NCBI RefSeq assembly: GCF_030272615.1
Contig: NC_081406.1
Span: 111,073,783-111,137,782 of the forward strand
Reading direction: 5' to 3'
DNA from: Cryptomeria japonica
Taxonomy: Eukaryota; Streptophyta; Pinopsida; Cupressales; Cupressaceae
Length of the DNA stretch: 64,000 nucleotides
Both the position numbers and the translations under genes were made by a program. The notes under the pieces were generated by a model. The model ran no database searches. It was given only the letters and a program-made list of their open reading frames with translations, and was not told the origin of the DNA. Position 1 is the first letter of the stretch; every line of letters starts with the position of its first letter. This document shows, in pieces, positions 22,941 to 32,649 of this stretch.

Positions 22941-24164
22941 TGTTAGACAGTTCAAATAACTAGAAGACAATTGAGAGGGGAGGGGGGGTAAATCAGTTGT
23001 CTCATATTACCGAAATCTTAAGCAGTTAAAATTTAATACCGAAACCCAAAAGATTAATACCAGAATGCATAAACTAAATACCAAAATGGCAGATAAACCA
23101 ATTAATCATAAACAATAATTAGAGAATAAATACCATCCACATGACACCAAGGTTTGTACGTGGAAAACCTGGTAAAGGGAAAAACCACAATGGGAAGCCT
23201 ACCCATAGTTAGATAATACATTTCCAATAAGTATGTGAATTACAATTGAGGGGCCTATACTTGCAAGAAGGCCAATGGCCTAGAGCAGACTTCTCATCAC
23301 AAAAGGAGTCTCACTGACTACATAGAAATCCAGACCACAATTCAGAGAAATGAATGAACTGCAAAGATAGCATCTCCAATGTCTGAGTATATTTTTGATT
23401 AAGCTCAATACTGGAGGACTAAATCATCTTACATAAACCCAACTCTATCACTAATGATCAACCGAATCCTATACCTGAATGATTATTATATTATTCGCTC
23501 ATATACCCCCTTGATGATCTACAATGAGATCTTACATCATATATATACAAACCCTCAACCATAAACAATAAGATCGGTCACTAGACAATAAAACAATTAC
23601 ATAATTACAAAACATGTTGGCCTTAGACCAAACAAATAATATCCAACCCATAAGACATCCTGAAAACACATCGAGAGATCCAATCCACATGTTACATTAA
23701 GGTGGTCCATAACTTAGGTAATACCAAGACCCAATGTAGATCCATACATGTTAAAGCAATGATCCCAATCAACTAAGTGTCGAACACGATCACCTTCAGT
23801 ATCCTGAATCTCCACTAGAAGTCGCACCAACACCACTTATGCATATCATCAAAGATCTTCATCAAAGCTCTGCCGATGAAACCCTCACTAGAACAACAAA
23901 CCAATCTTTCTAGCAAATAGGATAGCCTCTGATCACTAAATCCAAAACCAACTAACTGAACATGAATCTGACTAGCATGAATAAGCCAATTCCATAACCC
24001 AAAACATATTGGAGCATACTGGATGATAATGATCCAATTCAACCAAAAACCAAACAACTTGTCGAGACCAGAAGGATACCGGTAAAGCATCCAAAACAGC
24101 TAGTGTTGACATCAATGACAAAACATCAATGCAACACATAATTAGTTCCTCCAAATGGCCAACA
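22941..24164 (-). repeat. 5' LTR of Sire-like copia
   Basis: On the minus strand it starts TGTTGGCCATTTGG and ends CTGTCTAACA, about 1224 bp, with TG...CA termini. A poly-pyrimidine stretch (ACCCCCCCTCCCCTCTCA) near its 3' end is shared with the LTRs at 42249-48545. The right boundary is chosen from the TG start and is less certain than the left one, which abuts the primer site. No second copy was found. Confidence 0.72.
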
Positions 24165-24855
24165 TAAGCATGCAAGAAAAATTAAAAGAATAGACAAATT
24201 ACTCGAATTCTTTCATAAATAAATAAGTAAATAAATTAATAATAGGAGATAATTAGTATTTATTTTAATTGTTTGGGCAATATTTATTTTAGTTTTATTT
24301 TTGGTTGATAAAGGGTCAAAGTTGATATATATTAGATTAAAAGATTAAATAAACATAAAAATAGTCTAGCAATTAAACTTCAACTAGTCTTCTCTATCTG
24401 TGAGTAAGAGTCTATAGCACAGACAATTAACAAAGTCTAAAATAGTACAAATAGTAAATATACATAAAAGAAATAAATATGTAAAAATTATTTTATTTTC
24501 TTAAGATATATGTTTAAAATAGTTAATGTATTTAGTAAGTTGGCCTCAAGATTAATTGTATACAAATATTTATGTTGTATCATAGAATGGTGTATTTTAC
24601 ACAATAAATTTTGGCTATATGTTTGTAATATTTGATCCTAATGTACCATCTCAAAGTTCAATTATATCTTTGAATAAAATTTCAAAAAGGTTTGAACCTA
24701 GTACAAAACAAATTCACACATATAATTTGTTTGAATCAATGAATACTTTATGTTCATAGTAGAAATTAGCCAATTGTTGTCAACAACATAAGTACTTAAA
24801 AAATATCTATTCACCCAATTTTCCAAACACTCAACAACTTCAATTGTTGCGCTTG
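24165..24855. other. no gene recognised
   Basis: Very AT-rich sequence without motifs, between the copia 5' LTR and the solo LTR. Confidence 0.5.
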
Positions 24856-24860
24856 AAAAG

Positions 24861-26461
24861 TGTGTGCCAGAAAGTGTGTAACCTACTAAAGAGGATCAAA
24901 CAACATCAAACACACACATGAAACATTATTTTAGAGTTAGAAATCAAAATAGAATCTAATCTAAGTTAGCTTCAAAATCAAGAACCCCAAGCACGTCTCA
25001 CGTTCCTCTATCTCAAGGATCTTCAAGATTCAAGGTGGCTCTCACTTGGAAGAGTACTTGATCTTTAGGATGACAACCTAAAGAACGAGATTGAAGGATA
25101 TGCTAAGATCAAAATGAATGCAACTAAGATCCTAGCTAGATGATCAAATGATATGAAAAGATGAAATGCAAGATGGAATGCAAGATATGAGATTAATGTT
25201 GGTTCCAAATTGAAAGCTTAGGTATGCCAATTAAACTAACATGGAGATTGCTATGAAATTGATATGCAGTGGCTATGAATTAAGCTAGCATGAAAATGGG
25301 ATTAGCATTATACTATCAACATAATGACAGCTAAACTAGCATGCAACTAAGATGATCTAAGTGCTTGAAAATGACAAATTGAGCTCCTTGATAACCTACA
25401 AATTAACTATAAGTTTGATGCACAAGATGATGGATGCTAAGATTAAAAAAATGGGCTCTATTTATAGAGAAAATAGAGAAATGGATGGTTGAGATTGAAC
25501 AATATCAACAAGGGATAGGATTGAAAGTTATCAATCCATGAGGGGAATTCAATCCAATCCCAAGTTGACAAATTTCACCTTGAGATGGCTTGAGAGGATG
25601 CTAAGAAAGAATTTGATGCTAAATAAGGATTAGGGGTAACCTCAAGAGATGACATCATTGGATAATGCCATTATCCAAGGGAGCATGCTATTGTCCAAGA
25701 GGTAAACTATTGTGCAAAGTTGAGGGATGGACAAAGGGACAACCATCATGGGCTAGGATGATGTCTTGTAAGAGGAATTAAATGCTCTTTGAAGACTTTG
25801 GAGGTTAACTTGTTGAAAGTTAGATAACCTTACAAGTTTGGAATACTCAAGAAGTTAACTTGTTGAACAAGGTAGAGTCTTCAACACATTTAGAAGACTT
25901 TATTCCAAATTTGGAGAAGTGACTCCCCCAAATTTAGGGATGTGACATGATTAGAAGAATTAGGCTAATTGATGAGAGGTTAAAGGGGTTCTAGAAGAAT
26001 ATTAGCATGCTAATAAAAAATGTAGGAGAATGCAAGTGGAGTAAAATAGGTATTTTAGATAAAATAAAAGTTTTGTTTTCATCAAAAGGGATGCAACTTG
26101 CATTTGTAGGATTTTGCAAGTGGGGGAACCATTCATAAATAAATAATGATTTATTTAAATGCAAATGGATTTTTAATCAAATGTAAATTCAATTAAAAGG
26201 AAAAAGGGGTTTTAGTTAAATAAATAAGATTTATTCAATTAAATGGCTAAAAGGGTACTTAATCAAACCTTAGTTTAATTAATAGGTTAGGTTAGAAGAA
26301 ATAGATTTTAATCAAGTGTTTAATTTGATTAATAGGCTGATTGGAAGAATAGGGATATTAATTAAACCTTAGTCTAATTAATAGATGAATAAATGATGAA
26401 TAAATGATGATTAAATGAATAAAATTCATTTAATTAGTTGTGCAAGTTTTAGGTGTCTACA
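24861..26461 (-). mobile_element. solo LTR with 5-bp target duplication
   Basis: A 1601-bp segment begins TGTGTGCCAG and ends GGTGTCTACA, and is flanked by AAAAG on both sides (24856-24860 and 26462-26466). On the minus strand it reads TGTAGACACC...CTGGCACACA. It contains a TATA promoter (CTATAAATAGAGCCC, 25453-25469, minus), which fixes the orientation. No internal region or partner LTR is present. A solo LTR of this kind arises by recombination between the two LTRs of one element. Gypsy origin is suggested by the TGTAGACACC start only. Confidence 0.7.
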
Positions 26462-27007
26462 AAAAGCACTTATCTAATTGTCCAAGTTCAATTTTTTAAC
26501 AAATATACTATTTTTTGACTTGTTTCAAATCAATGATTTTAATAAAATTATACCATAATTGTAAACATTTTTGTTGTAGCACCCACCCCATTCCATATTT
26601 TGCATTTTAGAAACCCTATCCTAAGATTTTATTTTATTTTATTTTATTTTTTTTAAAGGTAAGTGCTATCATTAATGGGGATAGCTCCCTATATTGCTTA
26701 AAACTATGAAAAATTACATATAGATTTAGACTAGAGAGACCCTGTCGACCATACACTTCCAATATATTCCCATACTAATAGCCCATATATATCATCCAAC
26801 ACTACCCCCAAATTATAACTGCCCCCTAATGGTTTGATAGATCACAGCTACGAATTCTCCAATGTTGATTGCATTGCGGGTGGACTTCTCTGGAAGCCAC
26901 CAATCATCAGACTCGGTCATTGTTTCAAAAGGTTCCATATTTCCATTGAATACTGCACAACTAAATACCTCCCACGCATCTTCACCAAATATCTTTAATC
27001 ACTCATG

Positions 27008-27487
27008 TTACTCCTTCCAGACTTCTCTGCGGGCCATCTCCTGGATGGTATCACTATCAACAGATTCCTCATCCCCTTCAAACTCCTCACTCTCCTCACC
27101 ATCCTCTACAAATTCATCATCCCCTACAGAATCCTTAGTATCAGAGGGTAGGTAGTTGTCAAACTGCAAGTACACTTTCAGTATGCTCACTTTGACAGAC
27201 TCCTCCATGCTTAAGATGGTGTTCGCAACATTGTTCGCGATGAATGGCTTTATAAATCCTACCAGCAATTCAACCACGCACTCCTCGAAGTCGATGATAT
27301 CCACCAAAGGCAGGAGAATAGCTTCCATCACCATAGCATCACACCAGTGCCTTTCAAAATTTAGAGGGATGCCCACGAGCCCCCGGACAGAGTCATACAC
27401 ATAGTCTTCTGTGAGGAACAGGTTTCTCAACTGCATATTCAACATGTTTTCGCAGATCACACAACTAACCATACCAAAATATGCCAT
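27008..27487 (-). CDS. hypothetical 159-codon frame in the LINE 3' part
   Basis: I do not recognise this protein. The frame begins MAYFGMVSCVICENMLNMQL, is mixed hydrophobic for about 110 residues (WCDAMVMEAILLPLVDIIDFEECVVELLVGF) and ends in a strongly acidic tail (VEDGEESEEFEGDEESVDSD). It lies within the LINE insertion, between RNase H and the A-rich tail, so it is either a LINE 3' segment or a transduced host fragment. The open length is notable in AT-rich DNA, but expression is unproven. Confidence 0.35.
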   Translation of the reverse strand: MAYFGMVSCVICENMLNMQLRNLFLTEDYVYDSVRGLVGIPLNFERHWCDAMVMEAILLPLVDIIDFEECVVELLVGFIKPFIANNVANTILSMEESVKVSILKVYLQFDNYLPSDTKDSVGDDEFVEDGEESEEFEGDEESVDSDTIQEMARREVWKE

Positions 27488-27849
27488 TGCTAAGTATATC
27501 TCTACAAAGTTACCAAAACGGCCCTCGCACTTTCATAGCTTGCCTTCATCGGGGGGATCGACATATATGACCGTGATTTGAAATATCCATCAATTATGTC
27601 CTATCCATATCCTGATAGGATCTCCCATTCTGCATTATACCATTACCGATGTGGTGGCTAATTCTAGGCATCATGATGGACTACTCCAGGGCCATGTGAT
27701 CCAACCGCCAAAGAGCCTATTTTTCTGCTTGATTTTTCAATCTCGTACTTCACCAGTGTTTATCAAGGTGCCACCACAATGTGTCGGCAAGCTGGTAGGG
27801 TCAAAAATTCGCAAGCATGCTACCCGATCCCCTGTCGAGGATATCTTTA

Positions 27850-28521
27850 ACTGTCCTTCAAGAATTGTCCTTTGATATCCTTTGGAGCAGATGCCTAGCA
27901 AAAGTAAACAGGGTCATCATTTCCTCCAACTCTGATGTTTGCAAGGTAATCGACCACCTGATTCCCTTCTCTCTAGACATGCCCAATCTCATAGCTCTCA
28001 ATTATTCTTAGATGCTCTTTTATCATGGGAACCCATTTATTAAGCTTCCACTTATGAAATCTTGACCGACTGATCCCATCTAATCGGTGAGTCACCCTCA
28101 ATTATGATTCGAGAGAGTCCCTACCTAATACAAAGATGGAGTCTTGCTTCTAATGCATGAATCCTTGCTTCATTGTTCATGGCGACTCCAATTCCCCCAA
28201 ACAGCCCATGAAGGATATTGCCCTGCTCATCACAGATTATGGCACCTAAACCTGATTCCCCTAGATTCACCTTACTGGCACCGTCAAAGTTCAATTTTGA
28301 CCAACCTCTTAGAGGCCCATCTCTTCTCCATTTGTGCATCCCAATTAGTATATATTTTAGGACTGCTTATTATTTTCTTTCCATTTATTACTTCTTCTAT
28401 TGCAGCTTTAATCTTTTCTACAAGCTTGACTTGTGACAATGATGCCTCCTTGAAAATTCTCCTATTCCTTTCTTTCCAGATATGCCATACCACTAAGGAA
28501 GGTCCAATTAGCCATAAATCA
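27850..28521 (-). pseudogene. LINE ORF2 C-terminus with RNase H
   Basis: The minus strand reads VWHIWKERNRRIF, the usual segment after the LINE RT. RNase H follows: GWSKLNFDGASKVNLGESGLGAIICDEQGN with the first catalytic Asp, NNEARIHALEARL with the Glu, IIEGDSP with the second Asp, and HV-stop-REGNQVVDYLAN with the final Asp. All four acidic positions survive, but stops and frame changes split the domain. Confidence 0.82.
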
Positions 28522-28537
28522 CCCTATCCTAAGATTT

Positions 28538-29597
28538 ATATTTAATACTTATATAATAAAAAATTAAATTCTCATAAGATAATTTTTTTTCAGTAGATTT
28601 TTTTACTGAAAAACTGCATTGAGAAGACAAATTAAGAAAGTAAAAATCAATTGTCATTTGTAGATTTTATGGTTTTGATCAAGTGCTATTTTGTATGGAG
28701 AATAGTCTAATTTTGTATGGAGAATAGTATATCCCTCTTTTAAGTGTTCTTTTCTATTTTGCAAGCTAAGATCTACTTTCTCTTATAATTAAATGTACAA
28801 ACTATAGGAAACTGTACTAATTTTTTTTTTTTAAAGAAACACACTTAAATGTACAAAACTATACAAAAACTACACTAATACGTTCTTTGAAAAAGTACAC
28901 ATATATCTTCCATTATACTCTAAAATTTGTGCCTCTATAACAATAAATAATAATAGCTTTTAAGCAATCTTTTCTACTTTACAAGTTCTATTTTATTTAT
29001 TATAATTAAATGTACAAAACTATATTAATACTTTTTAAAAAATAAATCTTAAATTAGTATTTTAATTTACCACAATTAATTAGATAAAATTCTATTATAG
29101 TTTTTATTTTTGTTTTATTTTAATAATTCAAAAATATTACTAATAAAATTTACTTTCGTAAATCCACTTGATTTTAATAGAGATTACCATGAAATTATTT
29201 ATTATTTTTATTAAATATTTCAACCAAAAGAAAATTCACAACAGAATACAAACCTGGTATATGAAAGATGAAAAAATAAAAATAAAAATTACTTATTAAT
29301 AATAAAATTTACTTTCATAAATCCACTTGATTTTAGTAAAAATTACCATTAAATTCCTTATTATCTTCATTAAATATTTCAACGAAAAGAAAATTCCGAA
29401 CAGAATGCAAACTTCATAATAATTACTTCCTACTCTTTTAACAGACTAAACTATTAATCTGCAAAACATTAGTTAAAATTTGCTCTATAGAGAATTAATA
29501 TTTTGAAGCCTATCAAATATTTCTCCACATTGAAAAAACAGAAACCTTTCTCTGTAAGTTCCCTGTTGTGGTGATAGGGAATAATTGACAACTTGCC
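28538..29597. other. no gene; AT-rich with a local duplication
   Basis: No supported coding frame. A diverged direct duplication of about 120 bp occurs at 29137-29256 and 29290-29412; both copies read AAATTTACTTTC...AAATCCACTTGATTTTA and ...AAATATTTCAAC. This is the 3' flank of the receptor-kinase gene before the LTR element inserted. Confidence 0.55.
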
Positions 29598-29602
29598 AAT
29601 GT

Positions 29603-29943
29603 TGATAGAAATGAAATAGACCAAAACAAAACACAAAAACAGAGCATGGAGAGAAACAGAGCAGCACACAAGGAAGACAAATTTTTAATTATCAGATCAT
29701 ATTTTCATTCTTCCTTTTTTTATCTCCAAAATGATTACAAAATGCCTCTTTTAATGGAGGTCTTAGATGTTTCTAGAATGGGCAGAGGTAGCTGGAAACT
29801 TCCAAAATTTTGCATATAAAATAATGTTTTAAGACTATAGATGGTACGGTGGACAGGTTGGAGTAGATGTAAGTCCTGCTAATTCTGTAAACATTTGTGC
29901 ATACGGAGCATGTGGATGGGGTAGGTGAGATTAGACTCCAACA
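29603..29943 (-). repeat. 3' LTR of gag-only element
   Basis: 341 bp; on the minus strand TGTTGGAGTCTAATC...CATTTCTATCA. It carries four extra bases (in AAGGAAGAC) compared with the 5' LTR. The short LTR is typical of copia-like and non-autonomous elements. Confidence 0.93.
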
Positions 29944-29955
29944 CTCCCCCTTAAT
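29944..29955 (-). other. polypurine tract of gag-only element
   Basis: The minus strand reads GATTAAGGGGGAG directly before the 3' LTR start TGTTGGAG. It is the expected plus-strand primer site. Confidence 0.85.
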
Positions 29956-30220
29956 CTCAACTACCAATATTCTATCCATTCTTTTGTTCTTTCCAGCTTT
30001 CTTCAACTATCTTCCCTTTTTGTCTGTGATCTCTGCCTTGGTTTTCTTGCTAACTTGCTGTTGCTACAGCTGCTGCAATTTTCAGCATTCACAATGTCTT
30101 CTCTTTAACTGATAGCCTCCTCTGATTTTCTGATTTCTTTCATGAACTTCTCTTTCTTTCTTGTCCTCCAATTTTCTTCAACTGCTGTTGTAGTCTCTCA
30201 ATTTCTTTGGTTTGAAGTCT

Positions 30221-31204
30221 TCAAAACATCATACAATCAGTAGTTACCTTCCTAGACAATGGTTTCTTTTTGCTAGAAACATTTTTAATCCCTTTTAGAT
30301 ATTCAAAGCTTTCATTACTTCTATTGTTCTTCACATATGAACATTTGTACAATCTTTTGAACATACCTGTGAGCTTTTGCCAACTAGGTCCATAAGTCCA
30401 TCCACAATCCATTTTTATACAACCTCGTATTGATTCTTTCTTCCAACACATTTTTTCAGAATGATTTCTTAAACCACAAATTTTACATGGATGTAAGTCC
30501 CAACACATTTCTTTTGTGTGTCCTTCTCTATTGCAATGAAAACACTTTATACAATGCCTTTTATGGGCTGTTTTGTTTGAACTAGTAGCATCATTTTCTT
30601 TTCCTGTGACATATCCAAGACCTTCATACTTTGGCCTCATTATAGGCTCAATAGGCTCTCTAATTCCTTGTTCTTGTTTTCCCAATCCTTGACCTTTATA
30701 ACCCATTTTCTTCATGATCTTTAAAACAATATTCTTATCATCACAACTAACATAATTTGCAAACACATTCTCATTTTCTTTCTTACTTTCTTTATCACAA
30801 ACAGTTTCAACTAAATCACTTTCACCAAATGATGAACACAAATCTTCTGTGTCACATGAAGCATCACTAACTAGTGGTTTTAACTTCAAACATTCATTCT
30901 CTTGTTTCAGATTTAAAATTTCCCTTTTTTGTAAACTGTTTTCTTCTTCTAACCTTTTTGACATTTCTTTCAAATCATCAAACTTCCTTTTGACATCATC
31001 AAATAACTGTAATTTCTCTTCTAATTCCTTATTTTTATCTTTAACTTCATTCAATTCTTTTTCAAGATTATAATTTTCATCTAACAGTTCACATTTTTCC
31101 ATTTGCTTCTCTTTTAAAAGAAATATCATTTCTGAAATTTTCTCCTTACATTCCTTCAATTCTTCTTTTAAATCATTTGTTTTCTCTTTCTTTACTCTGT
31201 CCAC
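30221..31204 (-). CDS. Gag-like protein: coiled coil, G-patch, two zinc knuckles
   Basis: A 327-codon open frame. Residues 1-105 are a Lys/Glu-rich coiled coil (LKEELKECKEKISEM, KELEEKLQLFDDVK). Residues about 106-150 are acidic. Residues about 158-195 form a G-patch: IMKKMGYKGQGLGKQEQGI, ending YEGLGY. Two CX2CX4HX4C knuckles follow (CFHCNREGHTKEMC and CKICGLRNHSEKMC), then a basic tail. Coiled coil plus knuckles fits a nucleocapsid-type Gag; G-patches bind nucleic acid or activate helicases in host proteins and occur beside the protease in some retroelements. The frame opens with GTG, and the first ATG is about 27 codons in, so the true start may be lost or come from splicing. No pol follows. 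Confidence 0.72.
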   Translation of the reverse strand: MDRVKKEKTNDLKEELKECKEKISEMIFLLKEKQMEKCELLDENYNLEKELNEVKDKNKELEEKLQLFDDVKRKFDDLKEMSKRLEEENSLQKREILNLKQENECLKLKPLVSDASCDTEDLCSSFGESDLVETVCDKESKKENENVFANYVSCDDKNIVLKIMKKMGYKGQGLGKQEQGIREPIEPIMRPKYEGLGYVTGKENDATSSNKTAHKRHCIKCFHCNREGHTKEMCWDLHPCKICGLRNHSEKMCWKKESIRGCIKMDCGWTYGPSWQKLTGMFKRLYKCSYVKNNRSNESFEYLKGIKNVSSKKKPLSRKVTTDCMMF

Positions 31205-32086
31205 TTTACCTATTGAAACAAAAAAATAAGAATAAACTTACCTTACCCTGACACTTGACTATGTTTCTGCTGCTGCAAATTTCTTTCTTTAAACAACTCT
31301 GTATACCTTCACAATCTTTACCCAACAACTTACACTTCCAGTCTGCTAGAGTCTTCTCCTTTTGACAGCCTTTTTAACTGCTATGGCCTCCTTTATGGCC
31401 TCCTTTTCCTCAAACTTCTGCAACTCATCTCACCTCTTGGTTGCAATATTTTCAAAAAATATAATATGACATTTTTTTCTTCAAGAATTCTTCTCTTTCA
31501 TTTAGCCTTATATTGACCTTGACCAACTACGGTGGCCTCATGAGGAACCTCAACTCCTCTTTTTCTTGGGTCTTCCTTCAGCTTGGATTGGCTGCTTGAC
31601 TTTCACCAATACCATTCAGCGGCGGTTTCCACTATGCACAGTGGCACACTTAATACAATATGCGATCTGTTCTACAGAACCAATAGATCAATCCTTGCAC
31701 CAGATTCTTTTAGCATTCACCTCACCACTTCTGGGTCTTCGAGCTCTTTAGCTAACTGCATCAATAGATTTATGATCTCTAATCTTGACAGCTACAACGT
31801 CTTCAATACAAGAGTTTTCTGAAATCACTCTTTTAAACACTTAGATATGGCATTTAAAAGTCTACAAATGAAATAGCAGCACTCATAAAATAACTAACAG
31901 CTGCACATTTTTAACTAACTGCTGCTCTAGATTAACGAACCCAAAAAAGACCTCAATGTTGTCAACATTAAAAGTCCTAAGGATTCTTCCAACTTTTAGG
32001 CTCTTGCACAGCTTGTGATTGGAATCTTGCACATTACATTCTTACCCTTGGGCTTTTCTGCCTCTCCAGGAAACTGTAAGCCTTTG

Positions 32087-32098
32087 GCTCTGATACCA
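32087..32098 (-). other. primer-binding site for tRNA-iMet
   Basis: The minus strand reads TGGTATCAGAGC one base after the 5' LTR end. It complements the initiator tRNA-Met 3' end. Confidence 0.9.
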
Positions 32099-32099
32099 C

Positions 32100-32436
32100 T
32101 GATAGAAATGAAATAGACCAAAACAAAACACAAAAACAGAGCATGGAGAGAAACAGAGCAGCACACAAGACAAATTTTTAATTATCAGACCATATTTTCA
32201 TTCTTCTTTTTATTATCTCCAAAATGATAACAAAATGCTTCTTTTAATGCAGGTCTTAGATGTTTCTAGAATGGGCAGAGGTAGCTGGAAACTTCCAAAA
32301 TTTTGCATATAAAATAATGTTTTAAGACTATAGATGGTACGGTGGACAGGTTGGAGTAGATGTAAGTCCTGCTAATTCTGTAAACATTTGTGCATACGGA
32401 GCATGTGGATGGCGTAGGTGAGATTAGACTCCAACA
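32100..32436 (-). repeat. 5' LTR of gag-only element
   Basis: 337 bp with the same termini as the 3' LTR and about 98% identity to it. Right flank AATGT matches the left flank of the other LTR. Confidence 0.93.
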
Positions 32437-32649
32437 AATGTGAATAAAAATAAATATTTTGAGAGCTCTGCTACATATTATCGGTTTGATAAAATTATGA
32501 GAGCCAATAAATAACCACTTGCCAATCATTTTACACTGGAAAATCTACAATAATGTTGAATGATAAAATTCTGAACGAAAATTTCCCTCAGAGAAGGCTT
32601 GACCCATGCAAACACAAAACCAACTATTCAAACTATTTTATGTTTCTTT

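Larger units (their letters stand above)
18502..24164 (-). mobile_element. Ty1/copia (Sire-like) element with 5' LTR, 3' LTR missing
   Basis: Minus-strand order: 5' LTR (22941-24164), tRNA-iMet primer site (22927-22938), gag, degenerate zinc knuckle, protease, integrase, RT and RNase H, then a polypurine tract at 18502-18513 (TCAAAGGGGGAGA). The integrase-before-RT order defines copia. Stops and frameshifts interrupt integrase and RNase H, although gag and RT remain long open frames. The sequence diverges from LTR immediately after the polypurine tract, so the 3' LTR is deleted or displaced. The lineage name is inferred from the ATTGATGTCAAAGGGGGAG-type polypurine tract and the long LTR. Confidence 0.88.
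26614..28537 (-). mobile_element. 5'-truncated LINE with 16-bp target duplication
   Basis: The sequence CCCTATCCTAAGATTT occurs at 26614-26629 and again at 28522-28537, flanking an insertion. The minus-strand insert ends in a (TAAAA)n tail (plus strand 26630-26655). A long variable duplication plus an A-rich tail identify target-primed LINE insertion. The coding part kept is the end of ORF2 and its RNase H; the RT and endonuclease are missing through 5' truncation. About 1.2 kb lies between the RNase H and the tail. Confidence 0.85.
29603..32436 (-). mobile_element. gag-only LTR retrotransposon (TR-GAG type), complete ends
   Basis: Two LTRs (29603-29943 and 32100-32436) enclose an internal region of about 2.16 kb with no protease, integrase or RT. 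A 5-bp target duplication AATGT flanks it (29598-29602 and 32437-32441). On the minus strand the element runs from the 5' LTR at the right, past a tRNA-iMet primer site, through one gag-like frame, to a polypurine tract and the 3' LTR at the left. The LTRs differ by about 7 substitutions and one 4-bp indel, so insertion is fairly recent. It lies about 210 bp beyond the receptor-kinase stop codon. Confidence 0.93.

Noticed and set aside
28121-28545. Plus frames over the LINE RNase H
   Set aside because: Antisense to the recognisable RNase H motifs on the minus strand.
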